A stretch of 60,882 nucleotides of DNA from MWEH01 sp964392385 (GCA_964392385.1 CAYMPR010000005.1:1-60882), one strand, 5' to 3'; shown: positions 1-10,160, counted from the first letter of the stretch. Notes: a model not told the origin generated them from the letters alone. Program-made: numbers and translations.

Positions 1-1470
1 ATGAAATTTAAACTAAGTAAACCAATTGGAAGAGAAGAAACAGTTACTGGCAAACAACAGTTTGGTAGAATAATGATCATTTTTGCAACTTCTCTTTGTT
101 TATCCATAATGGTGAAACTTACTGAACTTGAAATGTTTAGCAATTTTGCTAAACTGGTAAGCTGGAATTCTTTACTTGAAGTATCTATGTTTACAATTGT
201 TTTCTTTGTTTTGATACTTACACTTTTTTTCACTACTAGATTTACGCAACACGTTGCTATGACTAGGGGTAAAATGCTAGGGATAGTTTGCCTTGCTCTA
301 GTTATAACTTTTATCGTTTCCTGGGGATTTGGCGAACTGATTAATCTATACATTGCCCCTGTTTTACTAGGTGCTTTACTAATTGCAACTCTTGTCGATA
401 AAAGACTGGGTGTCATGACGCAAGTAATGGTTTCGAACACATACTTTTTACTTAGCCTGCTTATGTTTAAAGACACGATAACAATTAGCGAAAATATAGG
501 TTCACTCTTAACATCCATTGTGGTGTCTATATTTATGATTATGTTACTCGGAAAATCTTCTACAAGATTGAAGTTCACTATGATAGGATTTGTTATGGGT
601 ATCGGAACTGCGTTTATCCCTATGATTGTTCATTTGGCAGCTCATGTTACCGATAGATATACAATATTGATGGGCGGAGTTTGGTCTGCAGTATCTATAT
701 TATTGTCCGTTTCATTATATATGGTGATACTTCCCATTATGGAGTATTTATTTAAGGTAAATACTGTTTTTAGAATGGCGGAGATTTGTTCTCTAGAAAA
801 TCCGTTACTAAAGAGGCTAGTAAAAGAAGCCCCTGGGACTTTTAATCATAGCTTAATTGTAGGAAACCTTGCTGAACTTTGCGCTGATGCAATTGGAGAG
901 GATACCCAGCTTGCAAAAGCTGCAGCATATTATCACGATGTCGGAAAAATTAACAATGCTGAGTATTTCATAGAAAACCAAAAAGGATATAATCCCCATG
1001 ATGATATTATCCCCGAGGTTAGTGTATCTATGATAATAAGCCACGTTACTTCAGGTAAAGAAATGTTAAAAGCAGCTGGCATTCCCGATATTATTGCCGA
1101 TGTAGCAATAGAGCATCACGGTACAACTCCAGTTAATTATTTCCTTTACAAAGCTCAAGGATATACCGAAGATGATGTTAAGAAAATCGAATTTTGTTAT
1201 CCTGGTCCAAAACCGCAGAGCAAAATAGCTGCAATTATTATGATTGCCGACACTGTAGAAGCTGCAAGTAGAGCTATGGGGAATTTCCAAGATCCTGATG
1301 ATTTCAGAAAATTTGTTCATTCATTAATAAAGTCTAAAATGGACACTAACCAATTTTCTGCCTGTCCTATTACTTTCCAAGAGCTTAACATTATAGAAGA
1401 CACTTTGGTTGAGGCAATTCCTTCGATGTATCATGCTAGAATTAAGTATGAAGAAAAAAAGAATAATTAA
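1..1470 (+). CDS. PgpH-like HD-domain phosphodiesterase lacking the extracellular domain
   Basis: Membrane protein with a C-terminal HD domain of the YqfF/PgpH family; characterised members hydrolyse cyclic-di-AMP. About eight hydrophobic segments fill residues 24-265. The HD domain follows, with H283 in FNHSLIVGN, the H312-D313 pair in YYHDVGK, E371-H372-H373 and D417 in MIADTVEAA, which are the expected metal ligands. Full-length YqfF is about 710 residues because an extracellular 7TMR-HDED domain sits between the first membrane helix and the rest. Here only about 20 residues separate the first two hydrophobic segments, so that domain is absent. The ATG is base 1 of the window, so a start further upstream cannot be excluded. 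The next gene encodes YbeY, the usual neighbour of this family. The family assignment is firm; the c-di-AMP substrate is inferred. Confidence 0.85.
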   Translation: MKFKLSKPIGREETVTGKQQFGRIMIIFATSLCLSIMVKLTELEMFSNFAKLVSWNSLLEVSMFTIVFFVLILTLFFTTRFTQHVAMTRGKMLGIVCLALVITFIVSWGFGELINLYIAPVLLGALLIATLVDKRLGVMTQVMVSNTYFLLSLLMFKDTITISENIGSLLTSIVVSIFMIMLLGKSSTRLKFTMIGFVMGIGTAFIPMIVHLAAHVTDRYTILMGGVWSAVSILLSVSLYMVILPIMEYLFKVNTVFRMAEICSLENPLLKRLVKEAPGTFNHSLIVGNLAELCADAIGEDTQLAKAAAYYHDVGKINNAEYFIENQKGYNPHDDIIPEVSVSMIISHVTSGKEMLKAAGIPDIIADVAIEHHGTTPVNYFLYKAQGYTEDDVKKIEFCYPGPKPQSKIAAIIMIADTVEAASRAMGNFQDPDDFRKFVHSLIKSKMDTNQFSACPITFQELNIIEDTLVEAIPSMYHARIKYEEKKNN

Positions 1471-1482
1471 GAGAGATTAAAA

Positions 1483-2940
1483 ATGATTGATATTTTTAGA
1501 GCTGAGGGTAAAGAAGAAATAGTTAGGCGCGCCGCAAAGGGCGTGCTTTCACGTTTTGGAATAGATGTTGCAGACGTGGATATAGAAATAGATTTTCTAG
1601 ATCAAAGCGAAATGCAAAACTTAAATAAAGAAGCAAGGGGAGTCGATTCGTTAACCGATGTTTTATCTTTCCCGAACTTAAAAGTAACCCTACCATTTCT
1701 AAAAGAAGAGTACAATGCTGAGACTAACCCAGAAACTGAAGCAGTAATTCTTGGTGAGATATATATTTCTCTTGATAGGGCAAAAGAGCAAGCTTTAGAA
1801 TTTAAACATTCATTATCTAGAGAGGTATCTTTTTTGGTAGTTCATGGTTTGTTGCACTTGCTAGGTTTTGATCACATTCAAGAAGGTGACAGGAAAGAAA
1901 TGGAGGATTTACAAGAAGAGATTTTAAATTCTATTGGCTTGAATAGGGGAATTTCTGAGGAAGATTATTTATCTAAATGTAATTCGCTGGAAGAGAATAA
2001 TCCCACTATTGAAGAAGAACCCGCTCAAACAAATGAGAATTTTAAATGTGGCTTTGTGGCTGTATTAGGCCGTCCAAATGCTGGAAAATCAACCCTTGTT
2101 AATTACCTTGTTGGACAAAAAGTGGCAATAGTTAGCTGGAAACCACAAACAACTCGAAATAAAATATTGGGTATTCGAAATGATGCCGATTCTCAGATTA
2201 TTTTTGTAGATACTCCCGGTCTACATCAACCCAAAAATCAGCTTGATAGGTTTATGATGCGTTCGGTTACAGCTGCTTTAAATGAAGTTGACGTTGTTGT
2301 ATATTTGACAAATGCAGAGAAAGACTTTAATAATTACGATCAAGAAAATGTAAAAAGATATATGGAAGAAGGAAAAAAAGTAATATTAGTTGTTAATAAA
2401 ATCGATAGAGTTGATAGCATTAAGGTTGCCTCAATATTAACCGAAATATCTAAAGTGGAAGGATTAACTGCAGTTGTGCCAATTTCTGCCATAAGGGGAA
2501 AAAATGTGAAGCCTTTACTTGCAGAAATTAAAAAAATATTGCCCATCAATCAAGCCTTGTTTCCTGATGACATGTATACAGATAGAAGCATGAATTTTAT
2601 CACGAGTGAAATTATTAGAGAAAAAGCATTGAGGCTTTTAGATGAAGAAATACCTTATGGTATTGCTGTTAGAATTAATAAATACGAACTTCGCGAGGAT
2701 GGAATTAGAGATATTGATGCCGATATAATTGTTCAAAAGGATAGCCACAAGGGAATTGTACTAGGAAAAGCAGGCTCAATGATAAAGAAAATCTCAACTT
2801 TTGCTAGAGAAGATTTAGAAGAAATAACTGGAGAAAAAATATTTTTAACTGTATGGGTGCGTGTGGAAAAAGATTGGAGAGATAGAGATAATATTTTAGA
2901 AAAACTTGGTTATAATAAAAGTGACTATAGAGGCGAATAA
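1483..2940 (+). CDS. YbeY-Era fusion (rRNA-maturation endonuclease plus ribosome-assembly GTPase)
   Basis: One continuous 485-residue frame joins two proteins that are normally separate. Residues 1-155 are YbeY, the metal-dependent RNase used in 16S rRNA 3'-end maturation, with the zinc motif HGLLHLLGFDH (H121, H125, H131). A Glu-rich linker (about 156-186) leads into Era at residues 187-485, a GTPase that binds the 16S 3' end. Its G1 loop is GRPNAGKST (196-204), G3 is DTPG (243-246) and G4 is NKID (305-308); a C-terminal KH domain contains GKAGSMIKKI. Era has no separate start or ribosome binding site at the junction. In Bacillus, ybeY and era are close but separated by dgkA and cdd, so the fusion fits loss of those spacers. 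A GAGAG site precedes the ATG. Confidence 0.95.
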   Translation: MIDIFRAEGKEEIVRRAAKGVLSRFGIDVADVDIEIDFLDQSEMQNLNKEARGVDSLTDVLSFPNLKVTLPFLKEEYNAETNPETEAVILGEIYISLDRAKEQALEFKHSLSREVSFLVVHGLLHLLGFDHIQEGDRKEMEDLQEEILNSIGLNRGISEEDYLSKCNSLEENNPTIEEEPAQTNENFKCGFVAVLGRPNAGKSTLVNYLVGQKVAIVSWKPQTTRNKILGIRNDADSQIIFVDTPGLHQPKNQLDRFMMRSVTAALNEVDVVVYLTNAEKDFNNYDQENVKRYMEEGKKVILVVNKIDRVDSIKVASILTEISKVEGLTAVVPISAIRGKNVKPLLAEIKKILPINQALFPDDMYTDRSMNFITSEIIREKALRLLDEEIPYGIAVRINKYELREDGIRDIDADIIVQKDSHKGIVLGKAGSMIKKISTFAREDLEEITGEKIFLTVWVRVEKDWRDRDNILEKLGYNKSDYRGE

Positions 2941-3071
2941 TAAACTTACATTGGTTTTTGAACAGAAATAATCTTTTTATAATTTAACTCAAAAAATCAT
3001 ATAGTAGTAAAAAGAAAATCATCTTAATATCTTTGCTAAACTTATAGTTTAATTATTTGCAAGAGGTTTTA

Positions 3072-3728
3072 TTGGATAAAAAGATTAAAGCTCTTTGTGT
3101 TAGAGCAGAAGATTACAAGGAAAACGATAAAGTATTAACCCTTATATCCCAAGATAGAGGGAAGATTGTTGCTAGTGCAAAATCAGTAAGGTCAATTAAC
3201 TCTAAATTAAAAATGTCGTGTTCTCCTCTTTGCTATGGGGAGTTTATTTTTGCCGAAAAAAACGGGAGAATGACTATTATTGGCTGCTCAATTATTAACA
3301 ATTATTTATCATGTTGGAAAGATATAAATAAATATTCAGCCTCACAAATAATAACTGAAACGTTAGATAAGATATCTGAGGAAGATTTACCTATTGAAGA
3401 AGAGTTGAAAATTGCTCTTATTGCATTAACGTATATTGACAACGAAGAAACCTCCCCGTATATTTTTTCTGTATGGTTTTTGTGTAGACTCTATACGCTT
3501 TTAGGAATTGAGCTAAATAAATTTACTTCTATCCCCGATAAATATAAAAAAATAATTCACTCTATAACAGCTATTGAACCCGAGTATTTAGGTTCTCTAG
3601 AAATAACTTCTAGCAACCTTTATTATCTATTATCGTATCTAGGATCAATTCTAAATGAAGATATGTCAATTAAATTACATTCCATCGCTGAAGCGATAAA
3701 AATGATAAATTTGATAGATAAAGAGTAA
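3072..3728 (+). CDS. recO: DNA repair protein RecO
   Basis: RecO helps load RecA at gaps by annealing single strands and working with RecR. The N-terminal OB-fold signature is present (KIKALCVRAEDYKENDKVLTLIS), followed by a helical domain. I chose TTG at 3072 because AGAGG at 3062-3066 lies five bases upstream and because the resulting N-terminus (MDKKIKALCV) matches the family; an in-frame TTG at 3057 would put that site inside the gene. At about 218 residues the protein is slightly short, and I do not see the paired CxxC zinc motif found in many RecO proteins. Its position just after era is the standard Firmicutes arrangement. Confidence 0.88.
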   Translation: MDKKIKALCVRAEDYKENDKVLTLISQDRGKIVASAKSVRSINSKLKMSCSPLCYGEFIFAEKNGRMTIIGCSIINNYLSCWKDINKYSASQIITETLDKISEEDLPIEEELKIALIALTYIDNEETSPYIFSVWFLCRLYTLLGIELNKFTSIPDKYKKIIHSITAIEPEYLGSLEITSSNLYYLLSYLGSILNEDMSIKLHSIAEAIKMINLIDKE

Positions 3729-3861
3729 GTGTTTAGATAATTGTTTCAAGTAGCAGTATATAACGAGCTAAAGGGATAATAAAGACGTTTGTAAAAAAGA
3801 TTAAAGGTTTGTATTTCTCTTTTTAGGATAGAGATAAGAAAGAAGATGAATGATTAATTGC

Positions 3862-3890
3862 TTGATTATAATACCACTAAAGGATATAAT
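3862..3890 (+). promoter_or_regulatory. sigma-A-type promoter for ppdK
   Basis: A -35 element TTGATT (3862-3867) and a perfect -10 element TATAAT (3885-3890) are separated by 17 bases. They lie about 40 bases upstream of the ppdK start, and the AGGAGA ribosome binding site falls between. This suggests ppdK has its own transcript rather than reading through from recO. Confidence 0.75.
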
Positions 3891-3928
3891 ACTTTCAGTA
3901 TAAAAATATATATTAATAGGAGAATAAT

Positions 3929-6547
3929 ATGACCAAATTTGTTTATTTGTTTAGAGAAGCAGATGGGAAGGACAAAGCTATGTTTGGCGGTAAAGGTGCA
4001 AACCTCGCTGAGATGACAAAGCTTGGAATGCCAGTTCCTCCCGGATTTACCATCACAACTGAGGCATGTACTCAGTACTACAAGGATGGAAAGAAAATTA
4101 ATCAAGAAATTATTGACCAAATAATGAAAACTCTTCAAATCCTTGAAAAAGAAACCGACAAAAAGTTCGGTTCAGTAGATAATCCCTTCTTGGTATCCGT
4201 AAGAAGCGGAGCTAGAGCCTCAATGCCTGGAATGATGGATACAATTTTAAATTTAGGATTAAATGATGCCGCTGTTGAGGGACTTGCGAATTTAACGAAT
4301 AACCCAAGATTTGCATATGATTGCTATCGTAGATTTATTCAAATGTACTCAGATGTCGTTATCGGGATCGGTAAAACATTCTTCGAGAAAATAATAGATG
4401 AATTAAAGTTAAGTAGGGGTGTTAAGCTCGATACAGACCTAAAAACAGAAGACTTAAAAGAGCTCGTAAAGAGATTCAAAGATTTTTATAAAAAAAGCCA
4501 GGGAAAAGATTTCCCACAAGACCCTAAAATACAATTAGTCGGAGCTATCGAGGCAGTATTTAGAAGTTGGGATAACCCAAGAGCAGTTATTTATCGTAGG
4601 ATGAATAATATCCCTGGAGATTGGGGAACTGCTGTTAACGTACAGTCAATGGTTTTTGGCAACATGGGAGATACATCAGGAACAGGTGTAGCATTTACTC
4701 GTAATCCATCAACTGGCGAAAAGAAATTATATGGGGAATACTTAATGAACGCACAAGGTGAAGACGTTGTAGCAGGAATTCGTACCCCAGCAACAATAGA
4801 TCATCTAAAAGAAACAAATGCAGAAGTATATAGACAATTTGTGGAAATTGCAGACAAGTTAGAAAGCTATTTCCACGATATGCAAGATATGGAGTTTACC
4901 ATTGAAAGAGGTAAGCTATATATGTTACAAACAAGGAACGGAAAACGCACGGCGCAAGCAGCTGTCAAAGTAGCAGTTGAACTCGTGGAAGAAGGATTCT
5001 GTACCAAAGAAGAAGCTTTATTAAAAGTTGAACCCAAACAACTCGATGATTTGCTTCACCCTACATTTTCTGTTTCAGAACTTAAAAAGAGAACCCCAAT
5101 TGCATCTGGACTCCCAGCATCTCCTGGCGCTGCAAGTGGAAAAATCGCGTTTAGCGCAGAAGAAGCAAAAGCTAGATCTCAAGCAGGCGAGAAGATTATT
5201 TTAGTTAGATTAGAAACTTCACCTGAGGATATAGAAGGAATGCACTGCTCACAAGGCATTTTAACAGCAAGGGGAGGATTAACCTCTCACGCTGCTGTTG
5301 TTGCTCGTGGAATGGGCACATGCTGTGTTTCTGGTTGTGGAGAACTAGTTATTGATGAAGAAAAGAAAACACTTTTAGTTAATGGAAAGAAATATGGTTC
5401 TGATGACATAATCTCCATTGATGGAAGTACCGGAAATATTTATGTGGGATTAATACCTACTGTAAATGCTGAAATTAGTGGATATTTCAGAACAGTAATG
5501 GAATGGGCTAATGCAATAAGAAAATTAAAAGTCCGTGCCAATGCCGATAATCCAAAAGATGCAAAAATCGCTTATGATTTTGGCGCTGAAGGAATTGGGC
5601 TATGCAGAACTGAACACATGTTTTTTGAGGAAACCCGCATACAATCCGTTAGAGAGATGATTATAGCAGATTCTGAAGATGCAAGAAGAAAAGCTCTTGC
5701 CAAATTATTACCGATGCAAAGAGAAGATTTCATTGGCATTTACAAGGAAATGAAGGGTAACCCAGTTACTATTAGATTCTTGGATCCTCCTCTACATGAA
5801 TTTTTACCTCATAAAGATAATGAAATGGCAGATCTTGCAAAGGATTTAGGAGTTAGCTTTGAAAAAGTAAAAGAAACAGTTATCGCACTTAAAGAAAGCA
5901 ATCCTATGCTTGGACACCGTGGTTGCCGGTTAGCAGTAACCTATCCTGAAATTGCAGAGATGCAAACAAGGGCAGTTATTGAGGCAGCTATCGCTGTTAA
6001 TAAGAAAGGTGGTAATGTTAAAGCTGAAATTATGATACCACTTGTTGGCGAAGTGAAAGAGCTAGCTTATGTTAAAAATGTAGTAGTAGAAACAGCAGAA
6101 AAAGTCATGAAAGAAGCTGGTGTAAAGGTTGAGTATAGCGTTGGAACTATGATTGAAATTCCAAGAGCTGCAATAACCGCTGATAAAATCGCACAAGAGG
6201 CCGACTTCTTCTCATTTGGAACCAATGATTTGACTCAGATGACTTTTGGATTTAGTAGAGATGATGCTGGTAAATTCTTGCCATCATATTATTCCAAGAG
6301 AATATTTGAAAGCGATCCTTTCCAAAGACTAGATGTTAGTGGCGTAGGCGAATTAGTAAAGATTGCTTCCGAAAGAGGCCGTTCAACTAACCCACATATA
6401 AAACTAGGCATTTGTGGTGAGCATGGTGGTGACCCATATACAATAGAGTTTTGTCATAATATTGGTCTTAACTATGTTTCATGTTCTCCATTTAGAGTAC
6501 CAATAGCAATACTTGCTGCTGCACATGCTGCTATAAAAGCGAAGTAA
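3929..6547 (+). CDS. ppdK: pyruvate, phosphate dikinase
   Basis: Cytoplasmic enzyme interconverting pyruvate, ATP and phosphate with phosphoenolpyruvate, AMP and pyrophosphate. At 872 residues it has the family's usual length. The order is an N-terminal ATP-grasp domain (GGKGANLAEM at 18-27), a central swivelling phosphohistidine domain (GGLTSHAAVVARGMG, with H454 as the phosphorylated residue) and a C-terminal TIM barrel with ICGEHGGD and catalytic C829. An AGGAG site precedes the ATG. It has a dedicated promoter and a strong terminator, so it is probably monocistronic. With the PPi-type phosphofructokinase at 40.3 kb it suggests PPi-linked glycolysis. Confidence 0.98.
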   Translation: MTKFVYLFREADGKDKAMFGGKGANLAEMTKLGMPVPPGFTITTEACTQYYKDGKKINQEIIDQIMKTLQILEKETDKKFGSVDNPFLVSVRSGARASMPGMMDTILNLGLNDAAVEGLANLTNNPRFAYDCYRRFIQMYSDVVIGIGKTFFEKIIDELKLSRGVKLDTDLKTEDLKELVKRFKDFYKKSQGKDFPQDPKIQLVGAIEAVFRSWDNPRAVIYRRMNNIPGDWGTAVNVQSMVFGNMGDTSGTGVAFTRNPSTGEKKLYGEYLMNAQGEDVVAGIRTPATIDHLKETNAEVYRQFVEIADKLESYFHDMQDMEFTIERGKLYMLQTRNGKRTAQAAVKVAVELVEEGFCTKEEALLKVEPKQLDDLLHPTFSVSELKKRTPIASGLPASPGAASGKIAFSAEEAKARSQAGEKIILVRLETSPEDIEGMHCSQGILTARGGLTSHAAVVARGMGTCCVSGCGELVIDEEKKTLLVNGKKYGSDDIISIDGSTGNIYVGLIPTVNAEISGYFRTVMEWANAIRKLKVRANADNPKDAKIAYDFGAEGIGLCRTEHMFFEETRIQSVREMIIADSEDARRKALAKLLPMQREDFIGIYKEMKGNPVTIRFLDPPLHEFLPHKDNEMADLAKDLGVSFEKVKETVIALKESNPMLGHRGCRLAVTYPEIAEMQTRAVIEAAIAVNKKGGNVKAEIMIPLVGEVKELAYVKNVVVETAEKVMKEAGVKVEYSVGTMIEIPRAAITADKIAQEADFFSFGTNDLTQMTFGFSRDDAGKFLPSYYSKRIFESDPFQRLDVSGVGELVKIASERGRSTNPHIKLGICGEHGGDPYTIEFCHNIGLNYVSCSPFRVPIAILAAAHAAIKAK

Positions 6548-6566
6548 TTAGTTGATTAAATAAAAT

Positions 6567-6595
6567 AAGTGCCGCGTTACTGCGGCACTTTTTTA
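6567..6595 (+). terminator. intrinsic terminator after ppdK
   Basis: A perfect 9-bp stem (AAGTGCCGC at 6567-6575 with GCGGCACTT at 6582-6590) closes a 6-base loop and runs into six T residues. It lies 20 bases after the ppdK stop. Confidence 0.93.
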
Positions 6596-6745
6596 TGGAA
6601 TAAAAGATATGTTTGAGAAATAACCTCTGTTAAAATATGGGATGAAACTAGGACATAAGGCAATAACTTATCCTAAACATTTAATAATAATTGCTAGTAT
6701 ATGTTATTATATAATATGTATTAAATAATGTGATATAAGGAAAAA

Positions 6746-7717
6746 ATGAAGGAAGATTATCTTAAATTTGAAGAGCAGTTTCTCTCGCCTTTTGCTACTA
6801 AGAGTAGTTGTTCAAGGGGGCGTTTAAAACCAATTGAGCCTTGTCCTCTTAGAACTGATTTTCAAAGAGACCGCGATAGAATACTGCATTGCAAGTCTTT
6901 TCGAAGACTTAAGCATAAAACACAAGTTTTTTTGTCTCCTGGTGGAGACCATTATAGAACTAGGTTAACTCATACTCTTGAAGTGACTCAAATAGCAAGA
7001 ACAATTAGTAGGTCATTGTGTTTAAACGAGGACTTAACGGAAGCAATTGGACTAGGCCATGATTTAGGGCATACTCCATTTGGGCATGCTGGGGAAAGGG
7101 TCCTTAGAGCAAAGACGGGGCATTTTGAACATAATGAACAAAGTTTAAGAGTAGTTGATGTTATCGAGAATCTAAATCTAACTTTTGAGGTTAGAGATGG
7201 TATTTTAAATCACCGACTTGGCCAAACTCCAATCACCCTCGAAGGCTACGTTGTGAGTTTTTCAGATAGGATAGCCTATTTAACTCATGATATAGAGGAT
7301 GCAATTAGAGCTGGCATTATGAGGGAAGAAGATATACCAAAAGAAATTGAAGATGTGCTAGGAGTTGGCAAAGGAGTTAAAATTAACACTCTAGTTACGG
7401 ATATGATAAATTCCTCTTATGGGAAAAATGAAATATCTTTTTCTCCAATAGTAGGAGAGGCTATGATTAAACTAAGGGAATATATGTTTAATGAAGTTTA
7501 TGGTTCCCCTGTTGCAAAAAAGGAAGAGAAAAAAGCTGTTAGGTTACTTGGAATTCTCTTTGACTATTTTTATGCCCACCCTGAAGATATCCCAGAATTT
7601 TACAAAAACCTATCTGATGACCCAATAGTAAATATAAAGGATTATATAGCAGGGATGTCGGATAACTATGCAGAAAAAGCATTTAGCTCATTTTTCATTC
7701 CCAAGGGTTGGGAATAA
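6746..7717 (+). CDS. dgt: dGTPase-like HD-domain triphosphohydrolase
   Basis: Member of the Dgt family, which removes triphosphate from dGTP or other dNTPs. The ordered HD signature is clear: the N-terminal RDRDRILHCKSFRRLKHKTQVF, then H76 in RLTHTLEV, H105-D106 in LGHDLGHTPFGH (with H109 and H114), and D174 in SFSDRIAYLTHDIEDA. At 323 residues it matches the short Gram-positive form. AAGGA precedes the ATG. A gene for DNA primase (dnaG), often next to this family in Firmicutes, is not adjacent. The exact nucleotide preference cannot be read from sequence. Confidence 0.9.
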   Translation: MKEDYLKFEEQFLSPFATKSSCSRGRLKPIEPCPLRTDFQRDRDRILHCKSFRRLKHKTQVFLSPGGDHYRTRLTHTLEVTQIARTISRSLCLNEDLTEAIGLGHDLGHTPFGHAGERVLRAKTGHFEHNEQSLRVVDVIENLNLTFEVRDGILNHRLGQTPITLEGYVVSFSDRIAYLTHDIEDAIRAGIMREEDIPKEIEDVLGVGKGVKINTLVTDMINSSYGKNEISFSPIVGEAMIKLREYMFNEVYGSPVAKKEEKKAVRLLGILFDYFYAHPEDIPEFYKNLSDDPIVNIKDYIAGMSDNYAEKAFSSFFIPKGWE

Positions 7718-7934
7718 TTAGCTTGTTAATAGAGCAGGTTACGTAAGATTTTCGCTAGAAAGGCTTGAGAACACAATCAGATTTTAGCTTAAAAGAATGC
7801 CTAATGATTATTAATAATAACACATATTAGAATAAAGAAAGCTTATAGCTTCTGAGAAGATAAATCGTAAATAAAAGCATATTAAATGATATTTTAAGAT
7901 AATAAACATTAACTATTCTAAAGGATGGTCTAAA

Positions 7935-10160
7935 TTGGAAGACAACGCACGGCTGCAAAAATTAAGTAAGATTCAAAAAGAAATAGTCGAATGTACAAAT
8001 GGCCCTGTGCTAGTACTTGCTGGTGCTGGCTCTGGGAAGACTCGTGTTCTTACAAATAGAATTGCACATTTGGTGTTAGATCTTTTAGTCCCAGGTTACA
8101 GTATTTTGGCTATTACCTTCACCAACAAAGCAACAAAAGAAATGAAAGAAAGATTGGATATAATGCTCGGTGAAGACAATGGTGTTTGGGTATATACTTT
8201 TCATAAATTTTGCTCAATTTTATTAAGAAAACATGCCGAGAAAGCTGGATTTAGTACAAACTTCACGATATTTGATGAGAGTGATAGCAAAAAAGTATTA
8301 AATAGAATTTTTGCTAGAGAGGGTATTGACTACATAGATAAGGATGATATGAAGTCAATTATTAGTGAGGCAAAGCAAAAAGGATTAACTTCTGAAAAAT
8401 ACGCTTCTACTACCGAAGAAAGTGCGGAGATTTCAAAAATTTTTCAGCAATACCAAGATTACCTAAAAGAATGTAATGCTTTAGACTATGATGATTTGTT
8501 AGTTTATGCAAAAAAACTTTTGGAAGATTTTCCTGAAGTAGCCGAGTATTATCAAAACAAGTTTAGATATATCCATGTTGATGAATTCCAAGACACCAAT
8601 AAAATTCAAAATGATATCGTAAAAATTTTAGCAGATAAATGGAAGAACTTATTTGTTGTTGGAGATGATGATCAATGTATATATGGTTGGCGGGGCTCTG
8701 AGATTAAAAATATTTTATGTTTTGATGAAGAATATCCGGAAGCTAAAATTTTTAAACTTGAAGAAAACTATAGGTCAACAAATGACATATTGTTAGTCGC
8801 TAACAATTTAATAAAAAACAACAAAGGAAGACACAGCAAAGAACTAATAGCCCTTAAAGGCAAAGGGGTTAGAGTTGAGTATATAAATGCTTTTAATGAT
8901 TACGATGAAGCAAATAAAGTTGCTATGGCAATCAAAAACTTAAAATACATTAGTGGCTATCAAAACTCAGATTTTGCGATATTAGTAAGAGAAGCAAAAA
9001 CAGCGAATCTTATTGAAAGTAGAATTAGAGAAGAAGGCTATAATTATCGAGTTTTAGGTGGGACAAAGTTTTATGATAGAAAGGAAATTCAAGATATAGT
9101 TGCTTATCTTAGAATTCTTACAAATGAAAAAGACAACGAAGCTTTTTCAAGGATAATTAATTACCCTTCAAGAAATATTGGAGAGGTGATGCAAGCCTCT
9201 ATAGCAGAATATGCGCAAATAAACAAGTTATCCTTAGTTAATGCGACTATAGAAATGGCAAAATCATTAAAAGAAAGTAAGAAAAACGAAGGGATAAAGG
9301 ATTTTGCTGCCATAATAACAAAACTGAAGAGTATGAGCTTTAAAAACATCTCAGGGATTATCTCAACGCTAGTCGAAGAAATAAAAATTAAGGAGTTCTT
9401 GGAAAAGTCACCTAAGAAACTAGAAGCTGAAAGTAGGTATGAAAACATACTATTTCTTATCGAACATGCTAAAGAACAAGAGAAAAAACATTCTGACATG
9501 GATTTAGTGGAATTTGTGCAAAGCGTGACTCTTGTCCCTGATGAAAAGGAAATTGACATGGAGGGAGTAATTACAATTTCTACCGTGCATGCAGTTAAAG
9601 GTCTTGAGTTTCCTATCGTTTTTATACCAGCATGTGAAGAAGGTGTTTTCCCAACTAGGCAAGCTCTCGATGCAGGGGAAAAGGAAATCGAAGAAGAAAG
9701 AAGAGTGATGTATGTTGCAATAACGCGTGCTAAAGAGAGACTTTATATATCAAATGCATATAGAAGGTTTAGATATGGAAAAGAAGAAGTAAATTTCCCA
9801 TCTCGATTTATTGCGGAAATGAAAGGCACCCCAGATGGTATAGTAAGAAAAAATTATTTAGAGGATAAAGACGAACACTTTTATGGCTATAGCGATGATG
9901 ATTATGGATATAATGGAAGCAAGGAAAAGGTTGAGTCATCAGTTTCTGCAATCAAGAAATGTCTATTAACTCAAGAAAAAGTGTTTAATGATGATTTAGA
10001 TTCTTTTGTTAAAGGTGCACAAATCAATCATAAAAGATATGGTGATGGTTTAATTATTTTAATATCTGGTGAAGGGGATGAAAAGGTTGCTACTATAGAA
10101 TTCAAGGACTTGGGAATTAAAAAGTTTGTCATAAAAAATGCACCACTTACACTAAAGTAA
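7935..10160 (+). CDS. pcrA: ATP-dependent DNA helicase PcrA (UvrD/Rep family)
   Basis: Superfamily 1 helicase moving 3'-5' on DNA in repair and replication restart. Walker A is AGAGSGKT (residues 29-36) and Walker B is DEFQDT (216-221), followed by GDDDQCIYGWRGS and the late helicase motifs TVHAVKGLEF and YVAITRAKERL. The C-terminal 50 residues form the Tudor-like tail typical of PcrA, including the HKRYGDG turn. The start is TTG, supported by AAGGATGG six bases upstream. ligA follows after 138 bases; pcrA-ligA is a conserved Firmicutes pair. The spacer appears to contain a decayed copy of the pcrA 3' end. Confidence 0.96.
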   Translation: MEDNARLQKLSKIQKEIVECTNGPVLVLAGAGSGKTRVLTNRIAHLVLDLLVPGYSILAITFTNKATKEMKERLDIMLGEDNGVWVYTFHKFCSILLRKHAEKAGFSTNFTIFDESDSKKVLNRIFAREGIDYIDKDDMKSIISEAKQKGLTSEKYASTTEESAEISKIFQQYQDYLKECNALDYDDLLVYAKKLLEDFPEVAEYYQNKFRYIHVDEFQDTNKIQNDIVKILADKWKNLFVVGDDDQCIYGWRGSEIKNILCFDEEYPEAKIFKLEENYRSTNDILLVANNLIKNNKGRHSKELIALKGKGVRVEYINAFNDYDEANKVAMAIKNLKYISGYQNSDFAILVREAKTANLIESRIREEGYNYRVLGGTKFYDRKEIQDIVAYLRILTNEKDNEAFSRIINYPSRNIGEVMQASIAEYAQINKLSLVNATIEMAKSLKESKKNEGIKDFAAIITKLKSMSFKNISGIISTLVEEIKIKEFLEKSPKKLEAESRYENILFLIEHAKEQEKKHSDMDLVEFVQSVTLVPDEKEIDMEGVITISTVHAVKGLEFPIVFIPACEEGVFPTRQALDAGEKEIEEERRVMYVAITRAKERLYISNAYRRFRYGKEEVNFPSRFIAEMKGTPDGIVRKNYLEDKDEHFYGYSDDDYGYNGSKEKVESSVSAIKKCLLTQEKVFNDDLDSFVKGAQINHKRYGDGLIILISGEGDEKVATIEFKDLGIKKFVIKNAPLTLK

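Noticed and set aside
6691..6720. Promoter for dgt at TTGCTA and TATAAT
   Set aside because: The spacer is only 13 bases; the TATAAT may be real but I cannot pair it with a -35.
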